A DNA stretch of 64,000 nt from Symbiodinium natans (lineage: Eukaryota; Sar; Dinophyceae; Suessiales; Symbiodiniaceae). Within the stretch, counting starts at the first letter, position 1. Each line of letters begins with the position of its first letter. Positions 30,601 to 43,095 of the stretch are shown one piece after another. The translations under genes and the position numbers were made by a program. The stretch is taken from positions 1,335,001-1,399,000 of the forward strand of contig CAJNDS010001557.1 in NCBI GenBank assembly GCA_905221605.1. The letters run 5' to 3'. The notes under the pieces were generated by a model. That model was not told the origin of the DNA, did not search any database, and was given only the letters and a program-made list of their open reading frames with translations.

Positions 30601-33600
30601 ATTTTTGTTCGAGGAGGGTAGGCCCCCTTATATACCAAAATAGAGTACAATCTTTGTAAGGACCCCTCCCCCAACATACCCTAAGCCCTAAACATTAACC
30701 CCAAGACACCATGTTTTTTTTGGGTCCCAGGTGTCGGAGTTCGCGCGGCGAAAGCCCTCAAGCGGCTGGCCACCCGCGAGGACTCCCTTGCTCGGACAGA
30801 GGTGCCTTTATTCTATACCCTCCGTAGGAATTCAGTATGAGTATTATTTGATTGCAACAAAACCTAAACGAATACCGAAAGCATGTTATGCTTCTTAGGG
30901 GGAGCAGTTTTTCGCTGAGGAGAGGCACACCCCATGCCATCTATGATCACATTAGGTAGCGTCACAGGCACTTGCTATGCTAATGCCTAGGCACCCGATC
31001 CGCACAAACCCCTTCATTTCCTCAGCGCCAGATTCAGATGCCCCCAAACCCCAAAATCCCCCCTGGCCCTGTATGGCACTCCCCGAGCCTTCACCCCGAA
31101 GCCCCAAACCCCAAACCCTAAACCCTAAACCCTACACCCTAAACCCTAAACCCTAAACCCTACACCCTAAACCCTAAACCCTAAACCCTGCCGAGACCCG
31201 AAAAACCCTGCACAGGAACTGGCCCACATCGCTCAAGGGCTCAAGTTTCAAGGTCCTTCTCTGAGAGGCTTCTGAGATGGCAGGGCTTGAGAGTACTGTA
31301 CTTTAATATTATTTTTGGTTATGGGTTCCTGTTATAGCTACTTATACCTAAAAAGTATATACTTGTTTTTTCCAGGGTTTACTCCAGAGTAGGGGACGGC
31401 TGGGCTTTAGAGCTGAGTCGTTCAAGGCTTTCTACTGGGCTATCGTTCGGGACTTTTCATGAACTTGCCACAATCGGGAGAAACCATACCCTCTCTCTCT
31501 CTATATATATATATATGCGCATGCATATATGTCTACAAATAAAGCTCGTCTAACCCAGAAGTGGGGCTTCAGGGGCGTTGTGGATTTAGAGTTTGGTGTG
31601 CAGTCTGGAGTGGGTTTTAGGGCATTTTAGGGTTGACAGGGCTTCTAGGGTTTACAGGGCTTGTAGAATTTACAGGGTATTTTGGGCTTTCAGTGTAGGG
31701 CTTAGGGTTTGGGCTGAGGGCTTAGGGTTAGGTTTCCAAAGTTCCATGCGATTGCGCAGCGCAGACCTCGAAAAACGTCCTGCGCGGATCTGCAGCCTTG
31801 GGGAAAGGCGTTCGGGGCTTCGAAGTCCCCAAACCCTATAAGCCCTGAGCCCTGAGCCCTCAACCCTAAACGCCCCCAGCCTAAGCCCGAAGCTCGAAGC
31901 CCTAAGCCCTAACGAATGGCCTACAGGGGCCTAGCGCCGGTTCAAAGCGCAGAGCTTTTTGGGCGGTTTTTCGGAGTTCGAGGCCAGGGTTGCTGTTGAC
32001 TTTTGCATGGGCGCCCCCACGGTGGGTTTAGGCTTTTTGGGGTTTCAGGGTTTTGGGGCGCGATCCTTGGACTTATCTGAGGTTCCTCAGGGGATGGGTT
32101 AGGAGTTCAGGCTTTAAACCTTCAACCTTAAACCCTTAAACCCCTGAAGCCCTAGGTTTTAGGGTTTGTCGGTGCCCTTTGCACCCCCCGTCCTGGACGC
32201 ATCTTCGACTTCACCCAGGCTTTTCTCTCTCTAGGTTTTTTTTTTTTTTTTTGCAAGGGGCTTCGTGATCTTTGTTTTGAGGGAAATGCAGGTTGCTTGC
32301 AGAATGTTTGGGGTTTTAGGTGGCCTTTAGGGCTCCTAAGTTTTTTTTGTTTTGTGTTTTTGTTAAGGGGTCTTGAGGGGGGGCAAAACGGGCTTTCGAT
32401 GGGCTTTTGACTCACCCCGATTTGTGTTTTTGGGTTCGGGGCCTTAAATGCCGAAGCATAAACCCTAACTTATACTTGTAAGTATACGCGCCCTAAACAC
32501 CCTAGACCCCAGACCGCAAGGGCTTCGACTTTGAGAATTGTACATACCCGAAACAGTCTGATGCCCTAAACCCTAAACCCCAAGCCCTGAACCCTAAACC
32601 CTATTTCAGGGTGAGGAGCTTAGGTTTTAGAGTCTACATGGTAGACCCAGGCATCCACAGTCTCACAAGTCCTCGGGCGCCGCCAGCTTCAACTGGGCAC
32701 GGATTTGTAGGGCCGCTCTACAGCAGGGACCTCTTTTCTAAGCATTCCCGGCAATCCTAAACCCCTAAACTTGGGTGCAGGGTTTAGGATTAGGGTTTAG
32801 GGTTTAGGGTTTAGGGTTTAGGGTTTAGGGTTTAGGGTTTAGGGTTTAGGGTTTAGGGTTTAGGGTTTAGGGTTTAGGGTTTAGGAAGCCCCACCCTTAA
32901 ACCCCAGAAGGCCGAAAGCCCTAATAGAAGCCGCAATACAGAACAGCTTGCAAGACGTCTCTCATGTAGGGCTTCGATTCCCTTGCAACATCCAATAGAC
33001 GAACGAAGCAGAGATGCCCTTTCTTGTTCCACGCTTGCAGGTCAACTTAGCAACATCGTAACAGAAAAGCCCTAAGGGGTGTAAACCGAACAGCAGGACA
33101 AGCCCTAAACCCTAAGCCCCCTAAACCCTAAACCCTAAACCCTAAACCTCCAAAAACAGCCCCCCCAGCGTGCGAGTCCCATGAGCACGGCATGGGGCAA
33201 GCCTTGCAGGCGCTGGAAAAGTTTCTCCCCAATTGGCCCAGGATGCCTTTAGGGTTTGGGGTTTAGGGTTTCGGGTTTGAAGAGGGTTTTGGGTTTGAGT
33301 AGGGTGTAGGGTTTAGGGTTTTGGGTTTTGGGGCTAGCCCCCAAAAAAAACCCTAAGCCCCTGAGCCCTTGTCATCATCATCGTGACAACGACGACGACT
33401 CCTCACTACGGCGTCCTGCTACTGCGACCCCTGCTACCTATTCCTACTCCTAAGTCGTAGTAGTCAAACTGTTGGAGTTGCGTCCTTGAACCCTAAACCC
33501 TAAACCCAAAACCCTAAACCCTCAACCCTCAACCCTCAACCCTCAACTCCAAGCCCGAAACTCTGAACTGAGAATGTAAAGGACAGCGTTTGAGCTCTCA

Positions 33601-35147
33601 CCTTCGTCCAGGCTAGGCCCTAAAGCCAAGGGGGTTTCCGGAAAAAGACCGTGCTTTTTTGGGGTCCCTTTACAGCAGGGGGATTCTGTTCTATCATTCT
33701 ATTTGGGGTATGAACGGCTACCCCTGTTTTGGGAAATGCTGAGAGGGGTTAAGCCACCTCACAGGGTTACCCCCCCCCCCCCCCCCGCCCCCCTAAACCC
33801 TACACCCTACACCCTAAACCCTAAACCCCCCCCCTCCCCATACCTGAGGTCTCTTACATGAGCCTGCAGTCATAGCGACCACTGGGATGGTTGATTTACT
33901 CGATCAAAGACCTGTAAACCCTAAACCCGAAACCCTCTTAAACTCTAAACCCTAAACCCTAAACCCTAAACCCTAAACCCTAAACCCCAAACCCTAAACC
34001 CTAAACCCTAAACCCTAAACCCTCTCAAACTCCATCCTCGAGATGCACCGGGAACACTCACCTACATGACCCCCCTGCGTACTGGCGCAGTAGAAACCAT
34101 ACCATTGCTCTTGAAGTTTGCCAACGCTAGACGCCAAACCCCACACCCTAAACCCCTCAAACCCGAACTCTAAACCCCCTAAACCCAAACCCAAACCCCA
34201 AAAAACCTAACCCTAAACCCCAAAAGCCCTAACCCTAAACCCCAAAAGCCCGAACCCTAAACCCCAAAAGCCCTAACCCTAAACCCCAAAAGCCCTAACC
34301 CTAAACCCCAAAAGCCCTAACCCTAAACCCCAAAAGCCCTAACCCTAAACCCCAAAAGCCCTAACCCTAAACCCCAAAAGCCCTAACCCCCCCAGAAACC
34401 CAAAGCCTAAGCCCCAAAAACCCAAACCCTAAACCCCAGAAACCCAAACCCTAGCCCTGAACCCCGAAAAACCCAAACCCCCCCAAAAGCCCTAACCCTC
34501 AAGCCCTGCAGGCTTTGGTAGAGGATGACCCGCCCAGGACCGCAGCCAGGAGCTGAGACAGACAGCCTTGTGGGTGTCTTTCAAGGTGTTTTGGGGGTGG
34601 TTTAGGGTTAAGGGGTTAGGGTTAGGGCCTTAGGGTCCAGGGTTAAGGGTTTAGGGTTTAGGGGGTAGGGTTTAGGGTTTAGTGTTTCGGGTTTAGGGTT
34701 TAGGTTTTCGGGGTCTCGGGTTTGGGGTGTAGGGTTTGGGGTTCAGGGTTTAGGGTTTAGGGTTAGGGTCTAGGGTTTAGGGTTTGGGGTGTCGGGTTTA
34801 GGGTTTAGGGTTTAGGAGGGGGTAAGGTTTAGGGATGTAGCGTGGGTTTTCAGGATTCTTCTTGGTCGGTTCATCCTACTGGGGCGGGGCTCGAATGTAG
34901 TCTTGCAGTTCAATACATTCCAGATGATTCCAGACTTCACGGGTTCTCCTGCTTCGGGGTCAAACACGAAAACCTTTAGGACTACAAGGGCATGCCGAAA
35001 TCGGGGAGCTTGGAGCTCTCTGCTTGCCTGGTGCAAACGACAACGCTGCTTTTTTCCAGACCAGATTGATAAACTGGGGGACGGATCCATGAGGCAGGGG
35101 CCCAGAACACCTGCCAATTTGCGATGTTTTTTGTTGGCAGTCCTCTC

Positions 35148-35194
<47 letters not shown>

Positions 35195-38100
35195 CGCTCT
35201 CTCTCTATACATACAGGAACCTAAGCCATCCCCCAGATTTCCCCCTGGATTCGGTTTCGGGCTTAGGGTTTAGGATGTAGGGTTAGGGTTTAGGGTACGG
35301 TTCACCCATTTTAGCTAAGTTGGCTCCGATAGTACTTCTTCTGGGCTTCTATAGCAGTTCTTTTTGCGAAATTGCCCGGTCGTTCTTGACGGAGTGCCGC
35401 CGGTTCTTCAGTGGCCTCGAGGAAAACGGAAATCCTCAAGCAGAATAACCACAGCCTTGTCGGTATGCCTCACCATATCCCCCGTGATCTGTTCGGGGAT
35501 TTGCAAAGTCAATGTTAAAATTATTCTGGTCTCGCCTTCATCGCACAGACTTCGGTCAGCCCTAGTCACCCCAAAAGATCTAATTAAAGCAGCGTGTGCA
35601 CCCTAAACCCTAAACCCTAAACCCTAAACCCTAAACCCTAAACCCTAAACCCTAAACCCTAAACCCTAAACCCTAAACCCTAAACCCTAAACCTATAGGG
35701 TTTAGGGCCTCCTTCAACCTAACCCCTGAACCCTATCCCCTGCCTCTGTCGAACTGTATAAGGCACCGGCAGGAGCCCGTGATCCGCGGTGCACTCGGGA
35801 TTTGTGGTTTAGGGTTTAGGGTTTAGGGTTTGACAGCGGGGATGTGGAAGCCCGAACCGGGATTTGCAGGGCCACAACAAAGCCGATTTCCTGCTCTCAT
35901 ATTCCCTCCTTCCCTTTCGAAGAACTCGCCAGCGAAACCCCTGAAACCCGCCCGAACCCTGATCCGCCAAGCTCTGACCTCCAAGCCATTGGCACCAATC
36001 AGAGATGCCTTAGCCCTAAACCTCCAGCAACCCCCAACCCCGCAAGCCCAAACTATCCCTACCCTATATAAACTACAACTTGCTAAAAAAACCCTCCAAC
36101 AAATGCAAGAAAACCATCCTTATACGGCCTTTATAAGGAAGAATGTTTTGCATTTTTGGAGGGGGTTCTGAATCAACTAGTAGTAACCCTAAGGAAGCTT
36201 TTTAGACCCCAAGGTACCACGGCAAGGTTCACTTCTACCCTCACGACCAGGCGGCGGTCCGAAAAGTTCGGTGGCGAGTGTCCTGTTTCGGGTTTCAGGG
36301 CTTCAGGGTGTTTGGGGGGGTTCAGGGTTCAGGGCTTCAGGGGTTTCAGAGGTTTCAGGGGCTTCAGGGGTTTCAGGGGTTCAGGGCTTCAGGGAGGTTC
36401 AGGGGATTGCAGGGCTAGGGTGTTTGCGGTTTTGGGTTTCAGGGTTTAGGGTTTAGTGTTAATCGGCCTTAGGATTGCTTAGGGCTTCTGGGTGTTCGGG
36501 GGTTTAAGTTTCAGGGTTCAGGGTTTAGGGCTTCTTCAGGGCGTGATCATTCTTTTAGGGCATTCGGACGCTGGTGTTTGTGCTTGTCTGGTTAGTGGTT
36601 TGTTGTTCTGTACTGAACGATCATGCACCTGCCACCAAAGAAAAAGCCGGCAAAAACACTGAGTGCCACAACCCTAAACCCTTAAACCCTAAACCCTAAA
36701 CCCTAAACCCTAAACCCTAACCCCTGAAGAAAAGACGACTCTCCGACTCGACAGTTCCGCCACACCCACCCGATTTTCGCATTGTTAACTACACGACTAT
36801 TTGCTGAAGAACCCCCCCCCCCAAAAAAAAAAAAAAAAAACATTCTTCCTTACGGAGGTGATATAGGGTGCATTTTTATTTTGCATACCTTTTTTTGTGG
36901 GTTGGGGGGGTGGGGGGTGGGGGGTTCTTCAGCATATGGTAGTGAAGTCTTGTCTGGGCAGGTCATTTCCGGGAGTGCGCCGCTGCCTCGGCATGCCGTA
37001 GGATTGAAGCGTTGGGGTGTGGGTTTTTGTTTGTGTTTGCTGGGTAGGTTGAAAAGCCTAAGCCCCAAACCCTATGAACCCCTAAACCCTAAACCCTAAA
37101 CCCTAAACCCTAAACCCTAAACCCTAAACCCTAAACCCTAAACCCTAAACCCTAAACCCTAAACCCTAAACCCTAAACCCTAAACCCTACCAGCCCTCAT
37201 GTCGTCAAGCTTTTGAAGCATTCAACCTCGAGCCTGGTGGTGAGTGGGCCTTGTTTGGGGTTGCTGGCACTTCTGGTCATCGTAATCCCTTGCTTGGGCC
37301 GTCGGGTTTAGGCTTTGGGGTTTCGGGTGTATATAGGGCGTAGGGTTTAGGGTTTAGTTGTCTGGTTCTCTGGTTGAGGGTCTGTTGCCGTATCAGGGCT
37401 TTGTCTTCGTGGCCCCTAGCCCCGGAGTTATGAGCAATGTCCGTGCCATTCTTCCGTGTGCTTGTCGGGTCAGTATGGGAGGGGGTTCAGGGGGCGTACC
37501 TACCCCCATGAACCGCTGTCCCTTAAGGGACACTCAGGCATTGCTCTTTGTGGTACTTTACTGTAACTTTAGATCCTTACCCTTTTTGGGTTACTTGGGT
37601 TTCTTAATGAGGCAGCTAGAAGTTTAATTTTTCGCTGCCCTCCTGAGTGCAGCCAAGTCGGCAGGTGATGTGAGAATGTCGCTTCTGCTTCTATGCCCTC
37701 TATGCTTTGTTACCCTTCAGCCTTCGTGGTAGACTCCCGGGATCCCATCCCCCCCTATTCCTACTGTTGGTTTTTTTTTTTTTTTTTTTTTTTTTGCGGG
37801 GGGTGGGATTCTGCTGAATTACCAGTAGTAGGGGCCCTAAACTCTGCTCTCTAAACCCTGAACCCGTACACCCCTAAACCCTAAACCCCTGAACCCCTAA
37901 ATTCTAGACCCACAAACCCGAAAGGTCATAGCCCTAGAAGCTTGAAATAGCTCAGGGCCTCGTCGAGTCAGTCCCCATGCGGGCCAGCCTCAGACAGTGT
38001 CGCTGCCCCAGAACTTGGGGTTTAGCGGTTTAGGATTTAGGGCTTAGGGGTTTCAGGGGTTCAGGGTTTAGGGTTTTTTGGCGTGTAGATGCTTCTTACA

Positions 38101-41100
38101 AAGTCGATGCCGCACCAATTCAAAAGTGCGAAGCTTTGACAGGAGTTCCGGACACCGAAAATGGTTTAGGGATTTGAGTTTGAGCCGCTTGCCCCCCAAT
38201 ACAAGTTTCGGGTTCTTAGAAGGGAGATCGTTGCAACAAGCCTACTGCTTCTTATGCTCGGTAGCCCAGTGGTGCCCTTTTTCCCTTTTTCGGTTCAAGG
38301 TTCCCTTATAAAGAAGCCAACCCAAAAAAGGGTGCCCTCATTGTAGTATGGTTACTGGGCTACCCAGTATGGTAGGGAGTTGAAGCGTAGGGAACTAGAG
38401 GGAACTAGGTATTTCATACTCATCCCTTAAGGAAAAATATACGTGGATAGCATCCTTACTAAGAACTAGAAAATTTGGTACCACGTACAGTGCTTTAAAG
38501 ACATCCAGGGCTCCTAACTCTATATTGGTGAAGAAGCAGATGGGTTTAGGGTTTACAGCCCTGATGCGCGTGGTATTGTTGCGGCCTCCATTTTTCCAGG
38601 ACACCCCGTGGCACCCCAGTTGCCCAGTTGCCTTGTGCTAGGATTAGGGTCGCTGCTCTCTTTCCATTTCGAGGGGCTTGGTTAGTAGAGGAGCCTCCAA
38701 TTGTCATCGACTCAGAATACGTTAACATATCAAGCAAGCCTTTATCCCTATGCCTTGCCACGTCGAAATCCCGACATTGAGTCACTAACCCACAACCCTA
38801 AAGCATTCATTCGCTTAAACAACCGCACACTCTAACCCCGCCCCCCCCCCCCCCCAAACCGAAAAAAAACCCTAAACCCTACTCCCTCCCAAACCCTAAA
38901 CCCTAAACAACCCTAAACCTAAACCCTAAACCCTAAACCCTAAATTTAAGAGCCTCCGGCTCAAGCCGCCGACCCCGCCGGAGCATTGTTCAGGGCTCAA
39001 GCGGCGCAGCGTGCCCCGGCGCCAAACCCTAAACCCAAACCCGACCCTAAACCCTACAGCCGAAACCCTGAACCCTACAGCCTAAACCCTAAAGCCTCAG
39101 CCCTAAAGCCGAACCCTAAACCCCAAAAAAGCCTAAACCGAAACCGGAACCTTAAACCCCCAAAGCCTAAACCGAGGACAGTTTAGGGTGCAGGGGGGGG
39201 AGAGGGGGGGGGGGGGGAGGGGGGGGGGGGGGGGGGGAAGGGGGGGGGGGGGGGGGGGGGGGAGGGGGGGGGGGAGGGGGGGGTGGGAGGGGGGGGGGGG
39301 AGGCGGCGGTGGGTTTTTTCCCAAAAACCCCTATGCGCTGTGCGAAACCGCCTATGGTCCATGAGTACACGCGGTGTGGGTGGCCTGGCCCTCCTTAAAA
39401 GCTGCCGGGGTTTTTCACCTCCAGAAACCTATCTGCCAAAGTCGGCGGACCCTAAACCCTAAAACAACCCTAAACCCTAACTCCCCCGCCCCTCCCCTCC
39501 CCATCCCGCCGGGCTCACAGGTTATGGCGGTGCAGGGGAGCGTTGCAGCCAAAGGCGGTCTGAGGTTTAGGGTGGTTTAGGGTTTAGGGTTTAGGGTTTA
39601 GGGTTTAGGGTTTAGGGTTTAGGGTTTACGGTTCGGGGCAGAGAGAGGGTTCTAGGCCTTTAGGGTGTAGGGCTACCGGATGTTGCTTTAACGTCTTGTT
39701 TCGGGGGGTTTAGGGCTTAGAGTTTAGGGTTTGGGGTTGGGGGTTTAGGGTTTGGGGTTCGGGGTTTGGGTTCAGGGCGCGGCTTTCGCTTGAGCGGCTT
39801 GGGGGCTTGCGGGTGTTGTACAAGTTAGGTTGAGGGCTGACCGAAGAGACTCAGCCATAAACCCTAAACACCTAAGCAACAAACCCCTTTTGGGAGAATC
39901 GAGGAGATGCACCTGAATCTTCATGAATGGGATAGGCCTTTGCAGCTTAAGAGGAGTTTCGGGTTAAGTGCTGCTAGGAATAAGAGTAGACCCTTATTCC
40001 CGTTGGGGTTTCCCTTGAAAGCCCTTTAATGCAAAAGGGTGCAGTGCCGTTGTTATTCCTAGGTTCATCTCGGTTCAGGGGCTTTGGGTTCTCCATGCTT
40101 TTGCGCACGGGTTTAAGGAATTAGGGCTTAGGGTTAAGGGTTTAGGGTTTAGGCGTTCGGGCTTAGGGTTTATATAGGGTTTAGGGTGGAGGCGGCTGAG
40201 AGCTGAAATAAACCCCCAAGCCCGAAAATCAGCCTCTCTGGAAGGCTTTGCTGCCACCGCAGCCGCGGTCTCAGAGAGCTTATTGAAAGCTTACGCAGTC
40301 CACGTTTCAGGGAGTCAGGTTCAGGGTTTAGGGTTTAGGGTTTAGGGTTCAGGGTTCAGGGTTTAGGGTTTAGGGTTTAGGGTTTAGGGGAAATTTAGGG
40401 CTTCGGGCTTCAAGGCTCTAGGGCGCAATTTTGATGATCAGCTTGTTTGGGTGCAGGTTTTTTGTAGGCTGGCACCTCGCGAAGGCCACGTTGACAGAAG
40501 TTGTCCCTGAGACCCCAAACCCTAAACTGCAGAAGCAACCTCCTGCTTCTAACCCTCCCTCAACCCCTAAACCCTAAGCCCAAAAAAACCCAACAGACGC
40601 TCCAAGGGCATCGTAACTCCTCAAAGCAGCCAAAAAAGGCTCTGAAGGCCCCGTGTTGGAGACTTGCCTCAACCCCGCATCACATCCATGACGACACGCA
40701 TCAAAACCCTAAACCCCAAACCCTAAACCCCAAACCCTAAACCCTAAACCCTAAACCCCAAACCCCGAAACACTAGTGAACCCTCAGGAGCCTCCACAAC
40801 CCTGCCGCTTTTGGCGGCTCGACCAGGTGTCCCTTCCCAAGACCCAGCGCGAGCTCTGCATGTGCCGGCCCTCAGCGCCGACACGCTTCCTGGGCTTCGG
40901 GGGATTAGGGTTTAGGGTTTAGGGTTTAGGGTTTAGGGTTTAGGGTTTAGGGTTTAGGTTTAGGGTTTAGGGTTTAGGGTTTAGGGATATATAAGCCCAA
41001 AACTTTACGGAAGCCCTATAAAGTACAAGTAAGTCGATAAGCCAATTACGGGCGAGTTACTCGCAGAATGTACCCTTGTGAAAATCTTGAAGCGGCGACC

Positions 41101-43064
41101 ATGAGTTTGGGGGGGGGGGGGGTTGTGAAGGACTGTCGTGCTTCGTGGACTTTGGGTGGCGCAGCCTTGTTTCGGAGATAAAGCATCCCTAACTACAATT
41201 TATCTTCAGACCCCCCCAAGAAACATGAACATATTCTTCAACATAGGGATTATGTTCTTTAATTTGTTGGGGGGTCTTCAGAAAATAGCAGTTTAGGGTG
41301 GTAGGAGTTGGCGCTTGTTTGTCTCTTGCGCTCCGCCCTCAGAAGTAGTATCGCTGGGAAGCAGTTTGATTCTGCCAATCTCTGGGGGGGGGGGGGGGGG
41401 GAAGAGAGCCCTTAAGCTCTAAGCCTGGGGGCCTTGAGTGGGTCTTAGGGGCTTCCAGCTCTTTCGGTGCTTTTGTAGGGGCAGTTGTTTTGGCGGATGT
41501 TTTTTGCTGTGGGTGCTTTCTGCTTGGGGGTGGGGGGGCCTTCAGTAAGTAGCCGTTGCCCGCACGCGCAGCAAACAAGAAAATAAGATCGCCAAGAAAC
41601 AAAAAGCCCCCCTCCCGCATCCGCAGCAAAACAAAAGAAGGTGCCCCCACCCGCAGCAAAAACACACACTTGGGGGCTGTGGCTTAGAGATGCAACACCA
41701 AAACCGGGAAACCGTCAGGCCCCAAGCTGCCCAAAACTGCCCGAAACTGCCCAAAACACAAACCCACCACACCGGTATCCTCGTACCTCAACACCCAATC
41801 AACTCAAGATGTCCGAAGCTCTCAACCCCCCTGATCCCTTTGAACCTTTAACCCCCAAATCCTGAACCCCAAGCCCTAAACCCTAAACCCTAAACCCTAA
41901 GCCCTAAGCCCTAAACCTTAAACCCTATCCGACAGTCCCGGATCCGCCGCGGAGCTGGCGCGGCCGCGGCGGGAGACGCTGCCAAACCTGGCACCACCAG
42001 GCGCCATTTCTGTTGGTAGGACAAGGTTTGTGTTAGGGTTTGGGGTTTGGGGTTTAGGGTTTAGGGTTTAGGGTTTTGGGTTTAGGGTTTAGGGTTTAGG
42101 ATTGAATGGCCGAAAGGTTGCTGGTCAGCTCGGTAGTCGCACTGCTTGCTCTGTCAACATGATAGGCCTAGGGCTGTGGTCAATTGGCCGCATGCTCTGG
42201 AGGCGAGACGGCGTGTTCTGGATTACTTCAGGCTTGATGCAAAGAAGTTGGGCTACAAGCGGAAGAAATTGAGCTTCGAGAAGGCTGCTGATTCGCTGCC
42301 ATCCGACACTGACTCTGGTCTGGGCGGGTTTTGGCATCCGGAAGTGCCGCATTCGTCCTCTTCTGCCTGATGCTGCTATTGCGCAGTCCGAACGCGCTAC
42401 TTCGCCTGGCTTCAATTGCCCCATCACCTAGCGTGTTGGGCTCGAGGACGCTTGTTCGCTGGAACATGGAGGTGGGGCGTCGCTGTTCCCAGGCTGGCCC
42501 GCGTCCACCTCCGGACCCGTTACAGGGGTTTAGGAGCTGAGGGTTTGGGGTGTTTAGGGCCTACGGTTTTAGGGGGTTTCATCTACGGGTAGTCAGATGG
42601 TCCTTAATATGGTCCCTTACCTTCCTTAAAGGCTTCGGAAGTATGGGCTTATATGGGGTATGTGGAGGTACATAAGGGGCTGCGTACGCGCGCCTCAGCC
42701 CGATGAGCTTGAAAGGGCTTAGGGCCTCGAAGTTAAGGCTATTAGCCTTCAACCCTAAACCCTAAACCTTCAACCCTAAACCCTAAACCCTCAACCCTAA
42801 ACCCTAAACCCTAAACCCTAAACCCTAAACCCTACACCGCAAGTCCTGAACCTTAAGCTAAGATGTGGTGTATACTCATCGTGGGGTACTTGGACGGCGT
42901 TGGCAGTGTTCCAGCGGCTCTGCTTGGTAAGTTAGACGAGTGCCACTTTAAGTCCAAACGTGACGCCGGAAGACTTCTGACTTTTGAACTGTTGAGAGTC
43001 ATCGCACTGGTGGACTGCAAGGGTACAGGGTTCATAGTTTATAGGGTTTTGAAGTAGAGGCCTT

Positions 43065-43095
<31 letters not shown>

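Noticed and set aside
34812-35117. 101-aa minus-strand ORF over 34.8-35.1 kb
   Set aside because: The plus strand carries a better supported exon (35060-35125) with a strong acceptor and matching phase, so the minus frame is treated as a shadow.
35830-36171. 113-aa plus-strand ORF
   Set aside because: Pro/Leu/Gln-rich composition typical of degenerate C-strand repeat. It lies in an intron between two phase-matched HEAT exons.
42146-42370. 75-aa plus-strand ORF at 42.15 kb as a gene
   Set aside because: Other frames on both strands are equally open and it does not join neighbouring exons. Listed only as an open island.
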